From: Actinomycetota bacterium
GTDB lineage: Bacteria > Actinomycetota > Acidimicrobiia > Acidimicrobiales > Ilumatobacteraceae
Direction of reading: 5' to 3'
DNA length: 64,000 nucleotides
Assembly (NCBI GenBank): GCA_026393475.1
Contig: JAPLAA010000008.1
Location: 1-64,000 of the forward strand
Positions 27,672-36,740 of this stretch are shown here, piece after piece (position 1 is the stretch's first letter; each line of letters opens with the position of its first letter). Both the position numbers and the translations under genes were made by a program. A model generated the notes under the pieces. The model did no database searches. It was not told the DNA's origin and saw nothing but the letters and a program-made list of their open reading frames with translations.

Positions 27672-28130
27672 ATGCCCGGCCTCGACGACCTCTACCGCGA
27701 GATCATCCTCGATCACTACCGCAGCCCGCGCAACCGTGGTGAGCTGCCCCCGCCCGCCTCGCACGCCGTCGGGCACAACCCCCTGTGCGGCGACGAGATC
27801 GAGGTGTACCTCGACGTGCAGGACGGCATCGTCACCGACATCAAGGTGGGCGGACAGGGCTGCAGCATCTCGCAGAGCTCGGCGTCGATGATGAGCCAGG
27901 CCGTGAAGGGCAAGCCCGTCGCCGAGGTGCGCGCGCTGGTGCACAGGTTCAAGTCGATGATGTCGATCGAAGAGGCCGACGAGGACGCACCCGAGGTGAA
28001 GCTCGGCGATCTCGAGGCGTTGCAGGGCGTCGTGAAGTTCCCGGTGCGGATCAAGTGCGCCGTCCTCGCGTGGAACACCCTCACCGAGGCCCTCTCGACC
28101 AGCGACGCAGGCGGCGACACCACCCGCTGA
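27672..28130 (+). CDS. sufU: SufU sulfur-transfer protein
   Basis: A 152-residue zinc-containing sulfur acceptor for SufS. The three conserved cysteines and the aspartate are present: NPLCGDEI, GQGCSISQSSASMM and IKCAVLAWNTL. It has the SufU-type insertion between the second and third cysteines (residues ~75-110) that separates it from IscU. AAAGG is placed about 8 nt before the ATG. It ends the first suf operon. Confidence 0.93.
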   Translation: MPGLDDLYREIILDHYRSPRNRGELPPPASHAVGHNPLCGDEIEVYLDVQDGIVTDIKVGGQGCSISQSSASMMSQAVKGKPVAEVRALVHRFKSMMSIEEADEDAPEVKLGDLEALQGVVKFPVRIKCAVLAWNTLTEALSTSDAGGDTTR

Positions 28131-28140
28131 TCCGTTGCCG

Positions 28141-28156
28141 GGCCAGCCCCCTGGCC
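28141..28156 (+). terminator. hairpin after sufU
   Basis: GGCCAG and CTGGCC flank a CCCC loop 10 bp after the sufU stop. There is no T-run, so its role as a terminator is only probable. Confidence 0.4.
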
Positions 28157-28220
28157 GATCCGCGATTTCTCCGAACGATCCTTCGACGTCCGGCCCCCGC
28201 CGGCCGCGGGAGGAACGGCG

Positions 28221-31145
28221 ATGTCGAGGTCAGTTGCAACAACGCGCAGCACCGCACCGCGGTGGTTCACCGCCGCCGCGATCTGCGTCGCCGCAGTCGT
28301 GGTGGACGCCGGGCCGATCGATGGCGGTCGGACGGCGTCGGCCGATCCGCCGGCGTTCCAGATGTTCGACAACGGCAGGATGCGTTTCGGTGGCAATCCC
28401 ACGGACGACTGCTACTCCGGCTGTGTCTCCCCGACCACACCTGAAGCGTCGCTCAGTGCCCTCGGTCTGTTGAAGCAGCCGTTCTACTACTCGACCACCG
28501 CGAACCAGTGGTTCAAGCTCACCTTCGACGTCTACCCGCTGAACCTGGCGATCGGCACCGGCACCGGTGGCCCGAACTGGAGCGGCGCCACGGTATCGAA
28601 CGTGACCTCGCTCGCGGGGATGACCATCGACACCAGCGGGTTCGTCAGCACCGGCGCCGCCGGACTCGGCGAGAAGGGCCACGGTGTGCTGCAGGCCACC
28701 GGCACCACCACCGTCAACGGCACCCAGTTCGAGATCACCAACCGCTCCGAGCTCGGCGCCACCGCGTCGTTCGTGAAGATCACCACCACCATCCGCAACA
28801 TCTCCGGGTCACCGTCGTCGAACACGACGATGTGGGTGGGCACCCAGGACGACTACGTCGGCAGCAGCGATCAACCGACCAAGACCAAGGGCAACATCGT
28901 CAACGGCGCGTTCGTGCCGACGGCGAACAACGCCGATGTGGCCGGCGCGCTGCTCATCGAGTCGGGGCCGGAGGGGGTGCTGTTCTACAGCACCACGCCC
29001 GGGGCCAACGCCTCGATCGCCTCTTGCTGCAGCTTCGCGAACGCCTTCAACACGTCGCCCACGGCGTCGCTGCGGGTCCGCACCAACGACGGCGCCTATG
29101 CGATGAACCTGCCCGTGGCCGACCTGGCCGCCGGCGCATCGACCACGATCACCTGGTTCTACGCTGCGGGTGCCACCGCCGATCTCCCCACCGTGATCAG
29201 TCAGGTGGCAGCCGCCGCACGGCCGGATCCGCCGATGGTCTCCCCTGGGAACCAGGGGGCCACGGTCTCGTGGACGGCACCCGCCTCCACCGACCCGATC
29301 ACCGACTACATCGTCCGGTACCGCACCAACGGTTCCGTCGGCGCGTGGACCGAGGTCCGATCGGGCAACACCAGCGCGCCGCTCACGCTCGGCCTGACGG
29401 GCCTGACGAACGGCACCGAGTACGAGATCCAGCTGGCGGCGGTGACGGGCACCTCGCCGAGCGAAGTGGTCGGTACGTACTCCTCGTCGGCCACCGTCAC
29501 CCCGGGCATCCCGGTGAACACCGCGCTGCCGACGGTCAGCGGCACCGCGCGGGTGGGGAACACCCTCACGGCCATCGACCCCGACACCAACTGGAACAAC
29601 CTCGACGGCACCCCGATGACCGCGAGCTACCAGTGGCAGGCGGACGGCGTCGACATCCCTGGCGCCACGTCCTCCACCTTCCGGGTCACCCCCGCTCAGG
29701 TCGGCGCGCACATCCGGGTCATCGCGACCCGGACCAACACCTCCGGCGCGGCACACGCCACGTCGGCGGCGACAGCCATCGTGCCCGACCTCTACCTCAG
29801 CGCCCTGTCGGTCACGGGCGCCACGCTCAGCCCGGCGTTCAGCCCGGTGCAGACCAGCTACACGTCGTCGGTCGACACCACCGTCTCGGCCCTCACGGTC
29901 ACGCCCTCGGCGCCCACCGGAGCCGCTGTCACCGTCACCGTCAACGGAGTCGCCGTGACGGCTGCCCCGACGGCCGACGTGACGCTCGCCTACGGCGACA
30001 ACACCATCGTCGTCACGGTCACCCGTGACGGTGTGAGCATCCCCTACACCGTCGTCGTCAACCGGCCCTCGCCGCTGCCGGCGTTCAACACGATGACGCC
30101 CACCCGCCTCACCGACACCAGGACGATCGCCGGCCCACTGGGCACCGGCACCGTGATGGAAGTGACCGTCGCCGGCGCGGGAGGCGTCCCGAGCGATGCC
30201 ACCTCCGCCGTGTTGAACGTCACCGTCACCGGCACCCAGGGCAGCGGATTCGTCACGGTGTACCCGTGCGGCGAGCAGCGCCCATGGGCCTCGAACCTCA
30301 ACTTCGCCGCAGGCCAGACCATCGCCAACGCGGTCGTCTCGAAGATCGGCCTCGACGGAAAGGTCTGCATCTACTCCACCGCGGGGGCCGAAGTGGTGGT
30401 CGACGTGAGCGGCTTCTTCCGCGTCGGCGCGGGCGACAAGTACTTGCCGGTCACGCCCGCACGCCTCGTCGACACCCGAGAGGCAGGCGTTCCGGTCGCC
30501 GACGGCCAGGTGCTCGAGGTGGTCGTTGCCGGCCGCGGCGGGCTCCCCTCCGACAGCACCGCTGCAGCGCTCAACGTGACGGTCGCGGAGACCACCGGTC
30601 CTGGCTTCGTCACCGTCTTCCCCTGCGGCGGCGACCGTCCCTTGGCCTCCAACCTCAACTACGTGGCCGGTCAGACCGTGTCGAACGCTGCCGTCGCCAA
30701 GATCGGCGTCGACGGCAAGGTCTGCATCTACGTGAAAACCGCAGCACACGTGGTGGTCGACGTGAACGGTGCGTACACACCCACCGGTCCAGCGCTCCAG
30801 CAGTCGTTCTCGCCCGCACGGTTGATCGACACCCGTGAAACCGAAGCCCCGGTCGCGGGTGGCCAGGTGCTCGAGTTGGTCGTGGCCGGTCGGAGCGGTG
30901 TCCCGTCGAACGCCATCGCCGCGGTCCTCAACGTCACGATCGTGGGTCCCTCCGGCGCCGGATTCGCCACGGTGTTCCCGTGTGGCGTGGACCGGCCGTG
31001 GGCATCGAACCTCAACTACGTCGCCGGTGTCACGGTACCGAACGCCGTCATCGCGAAGATCGGTGACGGGGGCAAGGTGTGCGTGTTCCTCCAGACCCGA
31101 GCACATCTGGTGGTCGACGTCAGCGGGGCGATGACACCGCTCTGA
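28221..31145 (+). CDS. secreted multi-domain surface protein with three RLxDTR repeats
   Basis: A 974-residue exported protein. A signal peptide (RSTAPRWFTAAAICVAAVVVDAG) is followed by an unassigned beta-rich domain (about 45-340, four cysteines near CYSGC and SCCS), a fibronectin type III domain (about 345-440), an Ig-like segment (about 447-545), a cadherin-like beta-sandwich (LSALSVTGATLSPAFSP, about 555-645), and three tandem 119-residue repeats starting near Arg629, Arg748 and Arg867 (RLTDTR, RLVDTR, RLIDTR). Each ends VVVDVSG or VVVDVNG and has a Cys pair (PCG, KVCI). No sortase motif or C-terminal helix is visible, so it may be released or held non-covalently. GGAGG precedes the ATG. 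Confidence 0.8.
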   Translation: MSRSVATTRSTAPRWFTAAAICVAAVVVDAGPIDGGRTASADPPAFQMFDNGRMRFGGNPTDDCYSGCVSPTTPEASLSALGLLKQPFYYSTTANQWFKLTFDVYPLNLAIGTGTGGPNWSGATVSNVTSLAGMTIDTSGFVSTGAAGLGEKGHGVLQATGTTTVNGTQFEITNRSELGATASFVKITTTIRNISGSPSSNTTMWVGTQDDYVGSSDQPTKTKGNIVNGAFVPTANNADVAGALLIESGPEGVLFYSTTPGANASIASCCSFANAFNTSPTASLRVRTNDGAYAMNLPVADLAAGASTTITWFYAAGATADLPTVISQVAAAARPDPPMVSPGNQGATVSWTAPASTDPITDYIVRYRTNGSVGAWTEVRSGNTSAPLTLGLTGLTNGTEYEIQLAAVTGTSPSEVVGTYSSSATVTPGIPVNTALPTVSGTARVGNTLTAIDPDTNWNNLDGTPMTASYQWQADGVDIPGATSSTFRVTPAQVGAHIRVIATRTNTSGAAHATSAATAIVPDLYLSALSVTGATLSPAFSPVQTSYTSSVDTTVSALTVTPSAPTGAAVTVTVNGVAVTAAPTADVTLAYGDNTIVVTVTRDGVSIPYTVVVNRPSPLPAFNTMTPTRLTDTRTIAGPLGTGTVMEVTVAGAGGVPSDATSAVLNVTVTGTQGSGFVTVYPCGEQRPWASNLNFAAGQTIANAVVSKIGLDGKVCIYSTAGAEVVVDVSGFFRVGAGDKYLPVTPARLVDTREAGVPVADGQVLEVVVAGRGGLPSDSTAAALNVTVAETTGPGFVTVFPCGGDRPLASNLNYVAGQTVSNAAVAKIGVDGKVCIYVKTAAHVVVDVNGAYTPTGPALQQSFSPARLIDTRETEAPVAGGQVLELVVAGRSGVPSNAIAAVLNVTIVGPSGAGFATVFPCGVDRPWASNLNYVAGVTVPNAVIAKIGDGGKVCVFLQTRAHLVVDVSGAMTPL
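30090..31145 (+). repeat. three 357-bp coding repeats
   Basis: Three in-frame repeats of 119 codons in the secreted protein, with conserved points at 30105, 30462 and 30819 (the Arg codon of RLxDTR). All keep RPWASNLN/RPLASNLN and GKVC. Divergence between copies is substantial, so they are old duplications. Confidence 0.85.
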
Positions 31146-31182
31146 TCCTGTCCTGCTCGACCTGCGCCGCTACGTTCGCCGG

Positions 31183-32268
31183 ATGGCGAACGTTCCGGCG
31201 CAGGTGGCAGAGATCACGGTCGAATGGATGAACGAGGTGCTCGTCGGGCGCGTCGGCACCGTCACCGGTGTGAGGGCGGAACGCTTCGGCGAAGGCGTCG
31301 GGATCCTCGGTGAGCTCGCCCGGCTGCACCTCACCTACGAACCCGGCCACAGCGGGCCGGCGACGATGATCGCGAAGTGCCAGTCGCCGGCGCCGGAGAA
31401 CCAGTTCCTCGGGCAGATGATGGGCTTCTACGAGCGGGAGGTGAACTTCTACCGCGAGGTCGCCACCCAGCTGTCGATCCGAGTGCCCCAGCCGTACCAC
31501 GCCGACTGCGGCGAGGGAGGCCTGCCGTTCATCCTGCTGATCGAGGACATCAGCGGCGCACGGTGCCCCGACCAGATCGCCGGCATCACGCCCCACGAGG
31601 CATCGCAGATCATCGATCTCGTCGCCCGCCTGCACGCTGCGTTCTGGGACAGCCCGAAGCTCGCCGAGATGACCTGGCTCCCCCCGATGAACAACCCGCT
31701 CTACCAGGCGGGCCAGGGCATGGCACTCGAACGGTTCCCCGCCTTCGCCGAGCGGTTCGGCGAGCGCATCGGACCCGACATGCTCGCGACGATCGAGCGC
31801 GCCTGCCACCACTACGTCGACATGCTCCACCACGTGTCGGCCCAGCCGCACCTCACCTTCACCCACACCGACTGCCGGGCCGAGAACTACCTGTTCGGTG
31901 GCTCGGCGGGCGCCGATGCGGTGACGATGGTCGACTTCCAGTTGTGCACCAAGCACTTCGGACCGTGGGACGTCGCGAACCTGATCGGTGGGTCGATGAC
32001 ACCCGAGGTGCGCCGGGGATGCGAAGCCGAGCTCATCGAGCAGTACCACCGGACGGTCACGTCGCTCGGCGTCACCGACTACTCGCTCGAACAGTGCTGG
32101 CACGACTACCGGATGAGCCTGCTGCAGAGCTGCACGGCGTCGGTGATCGTGAGCGACCTGCAGGGCGGCAACGACCGCGGGGCCGAGCTGCTCGAACAGC
32201 TCTTCCTCCGTCCGATCATCACCGCCACCGACCACCACGTCGGGGACCTGCTCGAGGAGTTCTGCTGA
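31183..32268 (+). CDS. aminoglycoside phosphotransferase/ecdysteroid kinase-like protein
   Basis: A 361-residue kinase-fold protein. The catalytic loop is THTDCRAENYLF (HxDxxxxN) and the metal-binding motif is MVDFQLCTKHFGPWDVA. An N-lobe lysine is in ATMIAKCQSP. This matches the APH/EcKinase-like family that phosphorylates small alcohols; the substrate is unknown. Its stop overlaps the DUF2889 start by one base (TGATG), so the two are co-translated. Confidence 0.78.
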   Translation: MANVPAQVAEITVEWMNEVLVGRVGTVTGVRAERFGEGVGILGELARLHLTYEPGHSGPATMIAKCQSPAPENQFLGQMMGFYEREVNFYREVATQLSIRVPQPYHADCGEGGLPFILLIEDISGARCPDQIAGITPHEASQIIDLVARLHAAFWDSPKLAEMTWLPPMNNPLYQAGQGMALERFPAFAERFGERIGPDMLATIERACHHYVDMLHHVSAQPHLTFTHTDCRAENYLFGGSAGADAVTMVDFQLCTKHFGPWDVANLIGGSMTPEVRRGCEAELIEQYHRTVTSLGVTDYSLEQCWHDYRMSLLQSCTASVIVSDLQGGNDRGAELLEQLFLRPIITATDHHVGDLLEEFC

Positions 32269-32957
32269 TGGCCTTCGAACCGCGCGCCGAGGTCTTCGAC
32301 GACATCGCGCCCCATCCCGAGGGCGTCGACGCCGCCGACGAACTCATCCACGAACGCGCCTACGTGGTGCGCGCGTACCGCAAGGGCCTCGACACGCTCG
32401 TGCTGCGCGGCGCCATCCGCGACCAGAAGCCGCCCGGGCTCTACGTGCCGACCGATCCCGAGGCGCTCACGGTGCACCACATGATCGTCGACATGCACAT
32501 CTCGGTGCCGTCGCTCGAGATCATCGACGCGAAGGCCGTGCTCGAGATCCACCCGCACGCGGCCTGCCCGACGATCCAGGACCACTACCAGCACCTGATC
32601 GGCCTGTCGATCGCGCGTGGCTTCACCCACAAGGTGCGCGAGCTGTTCGGTGGTCCGCGCGGCTGCACCCACACCACGGCGCTGCTGCAGGCGATGGCGC
32701 CGGTGGCCGTGCAGTCGATGTGGTCGTTCCGTGTCGCCCAGGCCCGTGAGAGCGGCGACAGCTCGGGCGCGTTCGGATCGCCCGAGGCCCGCCAGCGCGG
32801 CCTCATGATGAACATGAACACCTGCCACATCTGGGCCGAGGACGGCGAGCAGGTGCGGTCGATCCTCAACGACGAGCCGATGGAGATCCCGGTGTGGATC
32901 GTGAAGCGGTTCGAAAAGCTCGGCCTCGACCCGGCCGAGTGGCGCAACAGCGACTGA
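32268..32957 (+). CDS. DUF2889-family protein
   Basis: A 229-residue soluble protein (RAYVVRAYRKGLDTLVLRGAIRDQKPPG ... MHISVPSLEIIDAKAVLEIHPHAACPTI ... LFGGPRGCTHTTALLQAMAP ... NTCHIWAEDGEQ). The conserved CTHTT and NTCHIW segments are typical of DUF2889. The biochemical role is not established to my knowledge. It is translationally coupled to the kinase-like gene. Confidence 0.8.
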   Translation: MAFEPRAEVFDDIAPHPEGVDAADELIHERAYVVRAYRKGLDTLVLRGAIRDQKPPGLYVPTDPEALTVHHMIVDMHISVPSLEIIDAKAVLEIHPHAACPTIQDHYQHLIGLSIARGFTHKVRELFGGPRGCTHTTALLQAMAPVAVQSMWSFRVAQARESGDSSGAFGSPEARQRGLMMNMNTCHIWAEDGEQVRSILNDEPMEIPVWIVKRFEKLGLDPAEWRNSD

Positions 32958-32990
32958 CGCCGCCGTCTCACGAGAACCGGTCACCCACCC

Positions 32991-33962
32991 ATGGCATCCG
33001 CCGCGGCGCCACGCCGCATCATCATCGACACCGACCCCGGCATCGACGACGCGATGGCGATCTTCTTCGCCCTCGCGTCGCCCGAGCTCGACGTGGTCGC
33101 CCTCACCACCGTGTTCGGCAACGCGCGCACGTCGATCTGCACCGACAATGCCCTCCGCCTGCTCGAGATCGCCGAGCGCACCGACATCCCCGTCGCCGAG
33201 GGCGCCCACGGTCCGCTGGCGATGTCGTTCCGCGGGCCGGCAGACTTCGTCCACGGCGCCAACGGCCAGGGTGACGCTCCGCTCGCGCCGCCGACCACCT
33301 CGGTGGTGAACGACACCGCTGCCGAACTGATCATCGAGCGCGCCATGGCGGCGCCCGGCGAGATCACCCTGGTGCCGCTCGGTCCGCTCACCAACATCGC
33401 CCGCGCGTTGCAGGCCGAGCCACGGCTCGCGGCCAACCTGGCGGGCATCGTCCTGATGGGCGGCAACGCGTTCTGCGGCGGAAACGCCTCACCGGCTGCC
33501 GAGGCGAACATCATCGGCGACCCCGAGGCCGCCGACATCGTGTTCGGCGCCGAGTGCCCGATCGTGATGGCCGGCCTCGACGTCACCGAACGGATCGTCA
33601 TGACCGGCGCGCAGCTCGACCTCATCGGGTCGGTCGACGACGTACGCGCCCGTCACCTCCGCGCGATCCTCCCCTACTACCGGCGGTTCGCGCTCGAGTC
33701 GTCCGGGCTCGACGGCATCCACGTCCACGACTCGACCACGATCAGCTACCTGCTCGCGCCCCAGCACTTCGCCTCGGTCCGGTACCCCATCCGCGTCGAC
33801 ACGGGCGACGGCGTCGGCCGCGGCAAGACATGGCCGCGCACGCGTCCCGCGCAGCACGGCCCCGACCTCTGGGCCGGCCGGCCGCTGGTGACGATCCTCA
33901 CCGATGCCGACGTCGACGCGGTCGTCCGGCTCGAGCTCGGCCGCCTCGGCGTCGAACTCTGA
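32991..33962 (+). CDS. inosine-uridine preferring nucleoside hydrolase family protein
   Basis: A 323-residue hydrolase of N-ribosyl bonds. The N-terminal calcium-binding signature IIIDTDPGIDDAMAI is intact, with VTTVFGN-like VALTTVFGNA, LGPLTNIARAL and MGGNAFCGGNASPAAEANIIGDPEAA, and a late Asp/His region VHDSTTISYL. It probably salvages purine or pyrimidine ribonucleosides in the cytoplasm. It starts 33 bp after the DUF2889 gene. Confidence 0.92.
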   Translation: MASAAAPRRIIIDTDPGIDDAMAIFFALASPELDVVALTTVFGNARTSICTDNALRLLEIAERTDIPVAEGAHGPLAMSFRGPADFVHGANGQGDAPLAPPTTSVVNDTAAELIIERAMAAPGEITLVPLGPLTNIARALQAEPRLAANLAGIVLMGGNAFCGGNASPAAEANIIGDPEAADIVFGAECPIVMAGLDVTERIVMTGAQLDLIGSVDDVRARHLRAILPYYRRFALESSGLDGIHVHDSTTISYLLAPQHFASVRYPIRVDTGDGVGRGKTWPRTRPAQHGPDLWAGRPLVTILTDADVDAVVRLELGRLGVEL

Positions 33963-33980
33963 CGCCACCCGGGGCGGCGC

Positions 33981-34000
33981 CGTCAGACGACGTCAGACGC
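33981..34000. repeat. 10-bp direct repeat at a stop codon
   Basis: CGTCAGACGA and CGTCAGACGC in tandem. The second copy holds the stop codon of the leftward CBM48-like gene (33993-33995); the first copy repeats it in another frame. Confidence 0.6.
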
Positions 34001-34283
34001 GCACGACCGAGTCGGCCGTGTTGAACTCGTTGTAGACGACGTCGGCGACCTGCGGGTCGCAGAACCACTCGCCGGCCTCGGTGCAGTACTTGAAGCGGTA
34101 CTCGCCGTTGGGCAGCTCGACGGTGACGCTGCGCGTGCCGTTGCTGCGCTTCTTCATCGGGTGAGCGGACGGGTCCCATCCGTTGAAGTCCCCGAGGACC
34201 GAGACGTTCCCCGCCACCTCGGCGGTGGGGAGTGCGAACGTGACCTTGGCGGTGGTGTCACCGGCCGACTGGATCTTGAGCAC
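33993..34283 (-). CDS. CBM48/isoamylase early-set domain protein
   Basis: A 96-residue stand-alone domain (KVTFALPTAEVAGNVSVLGDFNGWDPSAHPMKKRSNGTRSVTVELPNGEYRFKYCTEAGEWFCDPQVADVVYNEFNTADSVVRV). VLGDFNGW, YRFKY and the final NTADSVV strand are the glycogen-binding CBM48 pattern also seen in the AMPK beta subunit. There is no catalytic domain, so a glycogen-binding or regulatory role is likely. GTG 34283 is chosen because GAGAGGAA lies about 7 nt upstream; longer starts add unrelated residues. Confidence 0.8.
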   Translation of the reverse strand: MLKIQSAGDTTAKVTFALPTAEVAGNVSVLGDFNGWDPSAHPMKKRSNGTRSVTVELPNGEYRFKYCTEAGEWFCDPQVADVVYNEFNTADSVVRV

Positions 34284-34489
34284 GGGTGTTCCTCTCTCTG
34301 TCGGGAGCCCGCCCGGTTGCCCGGGCCGGCCCATCTGCGGCATCACCCACAGCGTGACAGAGCACCGCGGCGAGAACGCGTCACGTGACGATTCACACAG
34401 AGTGTTCAGGCCCCGTTCACGATCGATCGGTCGGGTCCCGAGCGCCCGCAGCGATCGTTCCGCCCGTACCACCGAATGGCAGGATGACG

Positions 34490-34517
34490 TCGGGATCGGC
34501 CGATCGGTCGATCCCGA
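34490..34517. promoter_or_regulatory. inverted repeat upstream of the SDR gene
   Basis: Arms TCGGGATCG (34490-34498) and CGATCCCGA (34509-34517) with a 10-nt spacer, 27 bp before the ATG at 34544. A separate 12-bp palindrome, CGTCACGTGACG, is at 34379-34390. Both are candidate operator sites in the 260-bp gap between the divergent CBM48 and SDR genes. Confidence 0.45.
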
Positions 34518-34543
34518 CCGATACGACGGACGGGGGACGACAG

Positions 34544-35308
34544 ATGGCCGCAGCGAGTGGAGCAGCAGAGCTCGACGGGGTGGTGGCGATCGTCACCGGG
34601 TCGTCGAGCGGTATCGGCGAGCGGACCGCGCAACGCCTGTCCGAGCTCGGTGCGTCGGTGGTGGTGAACTCGTCGTCGAGCGTCGCCGCCGGTGAGGCCG
34701 TCGCCGCAGCGCTTCCGGGACCGTCGGCGTACGTGCAGGCCGACATCGCCGACCCCGACCAGTGCCGCCATCTGCTCGACGCCACGATCGAACGGTTCGG
34801 CCACCTCGACCTGCTCGTGAACAACGCCGGCTGGACCACGCTCGTCGACCACCGCGACCTCGACGCGCTGACCGAGGAGATCTTCCGCAAGACCTTCGAG
34901 GTCAACGTGTTCGGCACGTGGAACCTGACGAAGATGGCGATGCCCCTGCTGCGCGAGTCGCAAGCCGCCGGCGGTGGTCACGTCGTGAACGTCACGTCGA
35001 TCGCCGGGGTGCGGCCGGTCGGGTCGTCGATCGCGTACTCGATGTCGAAGGCGGCGCTCAACCAGATGACCCGGCTGCTCGCGAAGAGCCACGGCCCCGT
35101 CCGCGTCAACGCGGTGGCGCCGGGTCTCGTGGCGACGCCATGGACGTCGGACTGGGACGCGCAGCACGAAGGCGTCAAGAAGATGGCGCCGCTCAAGCGG
35201 TCGGCCACTCCCGACGACTGCGCCGAGGCCGTGCTCGCACTGGTGCGCAACCATTACGTGACCGGCGAGATCTTCGTCGTCGACGGCGGCCTCACCCAGC
35301 TCTCGTAG
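34544..35308 (+). CDS. short-chain dehydrogenase/reductase
   Basis: A 254-residue classical SDR (FabG-like): VAIVTGSSSGIGERTAQ, DIADPDQC, LLVNNAGWTTL, the active-site Ser in VNVTSIAG, and YSMSKAALNQM with the catalytic Tyr and Lys. The C-terminal EIFVVDGGLTQLS is canonical. The substrate is not deducible. It has its own upstream region with palindromes. Confidence 0.88.
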   Translation: MAAASGAAELDGVVAIVTGSSSGIGERTAQRLSELGASVVVNSSSSVAAGEAVAAALPGPSAYVQADIADPDQCRHLLDATIERFGHLDLLVNNAGWTTLVDHRDLDALTEEIFRKTFEVNVFGTWNLTKMAMPLLRESQAAGGGHVVNVTSIAGVRPVGSSIAYSMSKAALNQMTRLLAKSHGPVRVNAVAPGLVATPWTSDWDAQHEGVKKMAPLKRSATPDDCAEAVLALVRNHYVTGEIFVVDGGLTQLS

Positions 35309-35332
35309 GCGGCCGCCGGAGAGCCGAGTCGG

Positions 35333-36364
35333 TCAGCCCCGGCAGACCGCGGCGATGTCGCGGGCGGTGTCGCGGCTGATGTCCGGACAGACGATCGGGA
35401 AGATCTCGGTGCCGTGCATCGTGCCCATCGACATCTTGCAGCGCGCCGGCACACCTGCCTCGAGCAGCAGCCGGTAGAACTCGACCCCCTCGTCGCGCAG
35501 CGGGTCGCACTCGTTCACCAGGATCACCGTCGGCGGCAAGCCGCGCACGTCGTCGACCGTGGCGAAGCTCGGCCACGCAATCGGATCCTTCGCCTCGAAC
35601 GCTTCGATGCCGTAGCCGACACGGCCGCGGTTGTGGTGCAGTTCGAGGAGGATGCCGTTGTTCTCCGACGACGAGGGGAATCGCTCCTGCGGCCACTCGC
35701 CCGCGATGTACGGACAGATCGCGTACAACCCGCGGATCAGCCCGATCTCACCGTCGCGCAGCAGACGCAGGCCGGTGGCGAGGGTGAGGTTGCCGCCACC
35801 GCTCTCGCCGGCGACGATCACCCGCGCCGGATCGACACCGAGCATCGCCGCGTTGGCGATCACCCACTTCAGCCCCGACACACAGTCGTTCAACCCGGCC
35901 GGGTACGGCCCCACCTCCGGCACGGCTGACGGGAAGATCGCGTTGCGGAACTCGACCATCGCGACGGCCACGCCGCCGTGGGCGATCATCTTCCCCCACG
36001 CCCGGTAGTTGCCGTCGAAGCACGACAGCGACTCCATGCCACCGCCGTGGATGTAGAACACGCAGGGCAGGATCTCGTCGCCCTCGGGCCGGATGAGGTT
36101 GATCAGGATCGTGTTCCCGTCCGGCTCGGAGACGAGCTCGTGATGGGTGGCCGACAGGCCCGCCTGGGACACGACCGCTTCGGTGTCGCACGCCTCCATC
36201 GCCCGCTGGCGCGCCGCCTGGTACCGGGCGATGTGCTCGCTCTTGGCCTGTTCGAGCATCTGCTCGCGGGTCTCGACGTCACGGGGCACGATCTGCTTGA
36301 CCGTGGTCAGCATCGCCTTCACACGAGGGTCGAGACGGCGATCGGCGGCGAAGTCGTACGGCAT
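35333..36364 (-). CDS. alpha/beta hydrolase fold-3 esterase (HSL family)
   Basis: A 343-residue hormone-sensitive-lipase-type esterase. The oxyanion motif is FYIHGGGMES, the nucleophile elbow is VAGESGGGNL, the acid is in VNECDPLRDEG and the histidine in GTMHGTE. The N-terminal ~90 residues form the cap. It would hydrolyse small acyl esters. It runs leftward, convergent with the SDR. Confidence 0.88.
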   Translation of the reverse strand: MPYDFAADRRLDPRVKAMLTTVKQIVPRDVETREQMLEQAKSEHIARYQAARQRAMEACDTEAVVSQAGLSATHHELVSEPDGNTILINLIRPEGDEILPCVFYIHGGGMESLSCFDGNYRAWGKMIAHGGVAVAMVEFRNAIFPSAVPEVGPYPAGLNDCVSGLKWVIANAAMLGVDPARVIVAGESGGGNLTLATGLRLLRDGEIGLIRGLYAICPYIAGEWPQERFPSSSENNGILLELHHNRGRVGYGIEAFEAKDPIAWPSFATVDDVRGLPPTVILVNECDPLRDEGVEFYRLLLEAGVPARCKMSMGTMHGTEIFPIVCPDISRDTARDIAAVCRG

Positions 36365-36386
36365 GCGGGGAAGCTAGCCCGCGCCG

Positions 36387-36740
36387 TCAGGCACCCTGCC
36401 GTCGAACCACGTCTCGCTGGACGCCATCCCAGATGGCCGACACGTCGACCACGTCGACCTTCAGGTCGCCGTGCCCGAACCCCATCGTGCGCAGGAACGC
36501 CTCGGCCTCCACTTCGCCGGTGACCGCTGCGTCGTCGGCCGAGGCGGCGCGCACCTCGTAGCGCAGGTTGAAGAACTGGATTCGGTCGTCGTACGTGAAC
36601 GTGCCCTCGGGCGTGTACGCCGACACGAAGATGTCGTGCTCGGGCTGGGCCCGCACCAGGTACTGCCGGGCCCGCTCGTCGAGATCACGGAAGCGCCCGC
36701 GCACCGTCACCCGATGCACGCGCTCCTGTTCCTCACTCAT
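36387..36740 (-). CDS. DUF6204-like protein
   Basis: A 117-residue protein (HRVTVRGRFRDLDERARQYLVRAQPEHDIFVSAYTPEGTFTYDDRIQFFNLRYEV). RVTVRGRF, EHD, TPEGTFTYD and the C-terminal MGFGHGDLKVDVVDVS fit DUF6204. The function is unknown. Its ATG overlaps the ABC ATPase stop as ATGA, so it is the second gene of that leftward unit. Confidence 0.65.
   Translation of the reverse strand: MSEEQERVHRVTVRGRFRDLDERARQYLVRAQPEHDIFVSAYTPEGTFTYDDRIQFFNLRYEVRAASADDAAVTGEVEAEAFLRTMGFGHGDLKVDVVDVSAIWDGVQRDVVRRQGA

Noticed and set aside
28809..31106. Long leftward open frame opposite the secreted repeat protein
   Set aside because: Shadow of the coding strand's GC-rich third positions; the rightward frame has a signal peptide and clear domains.
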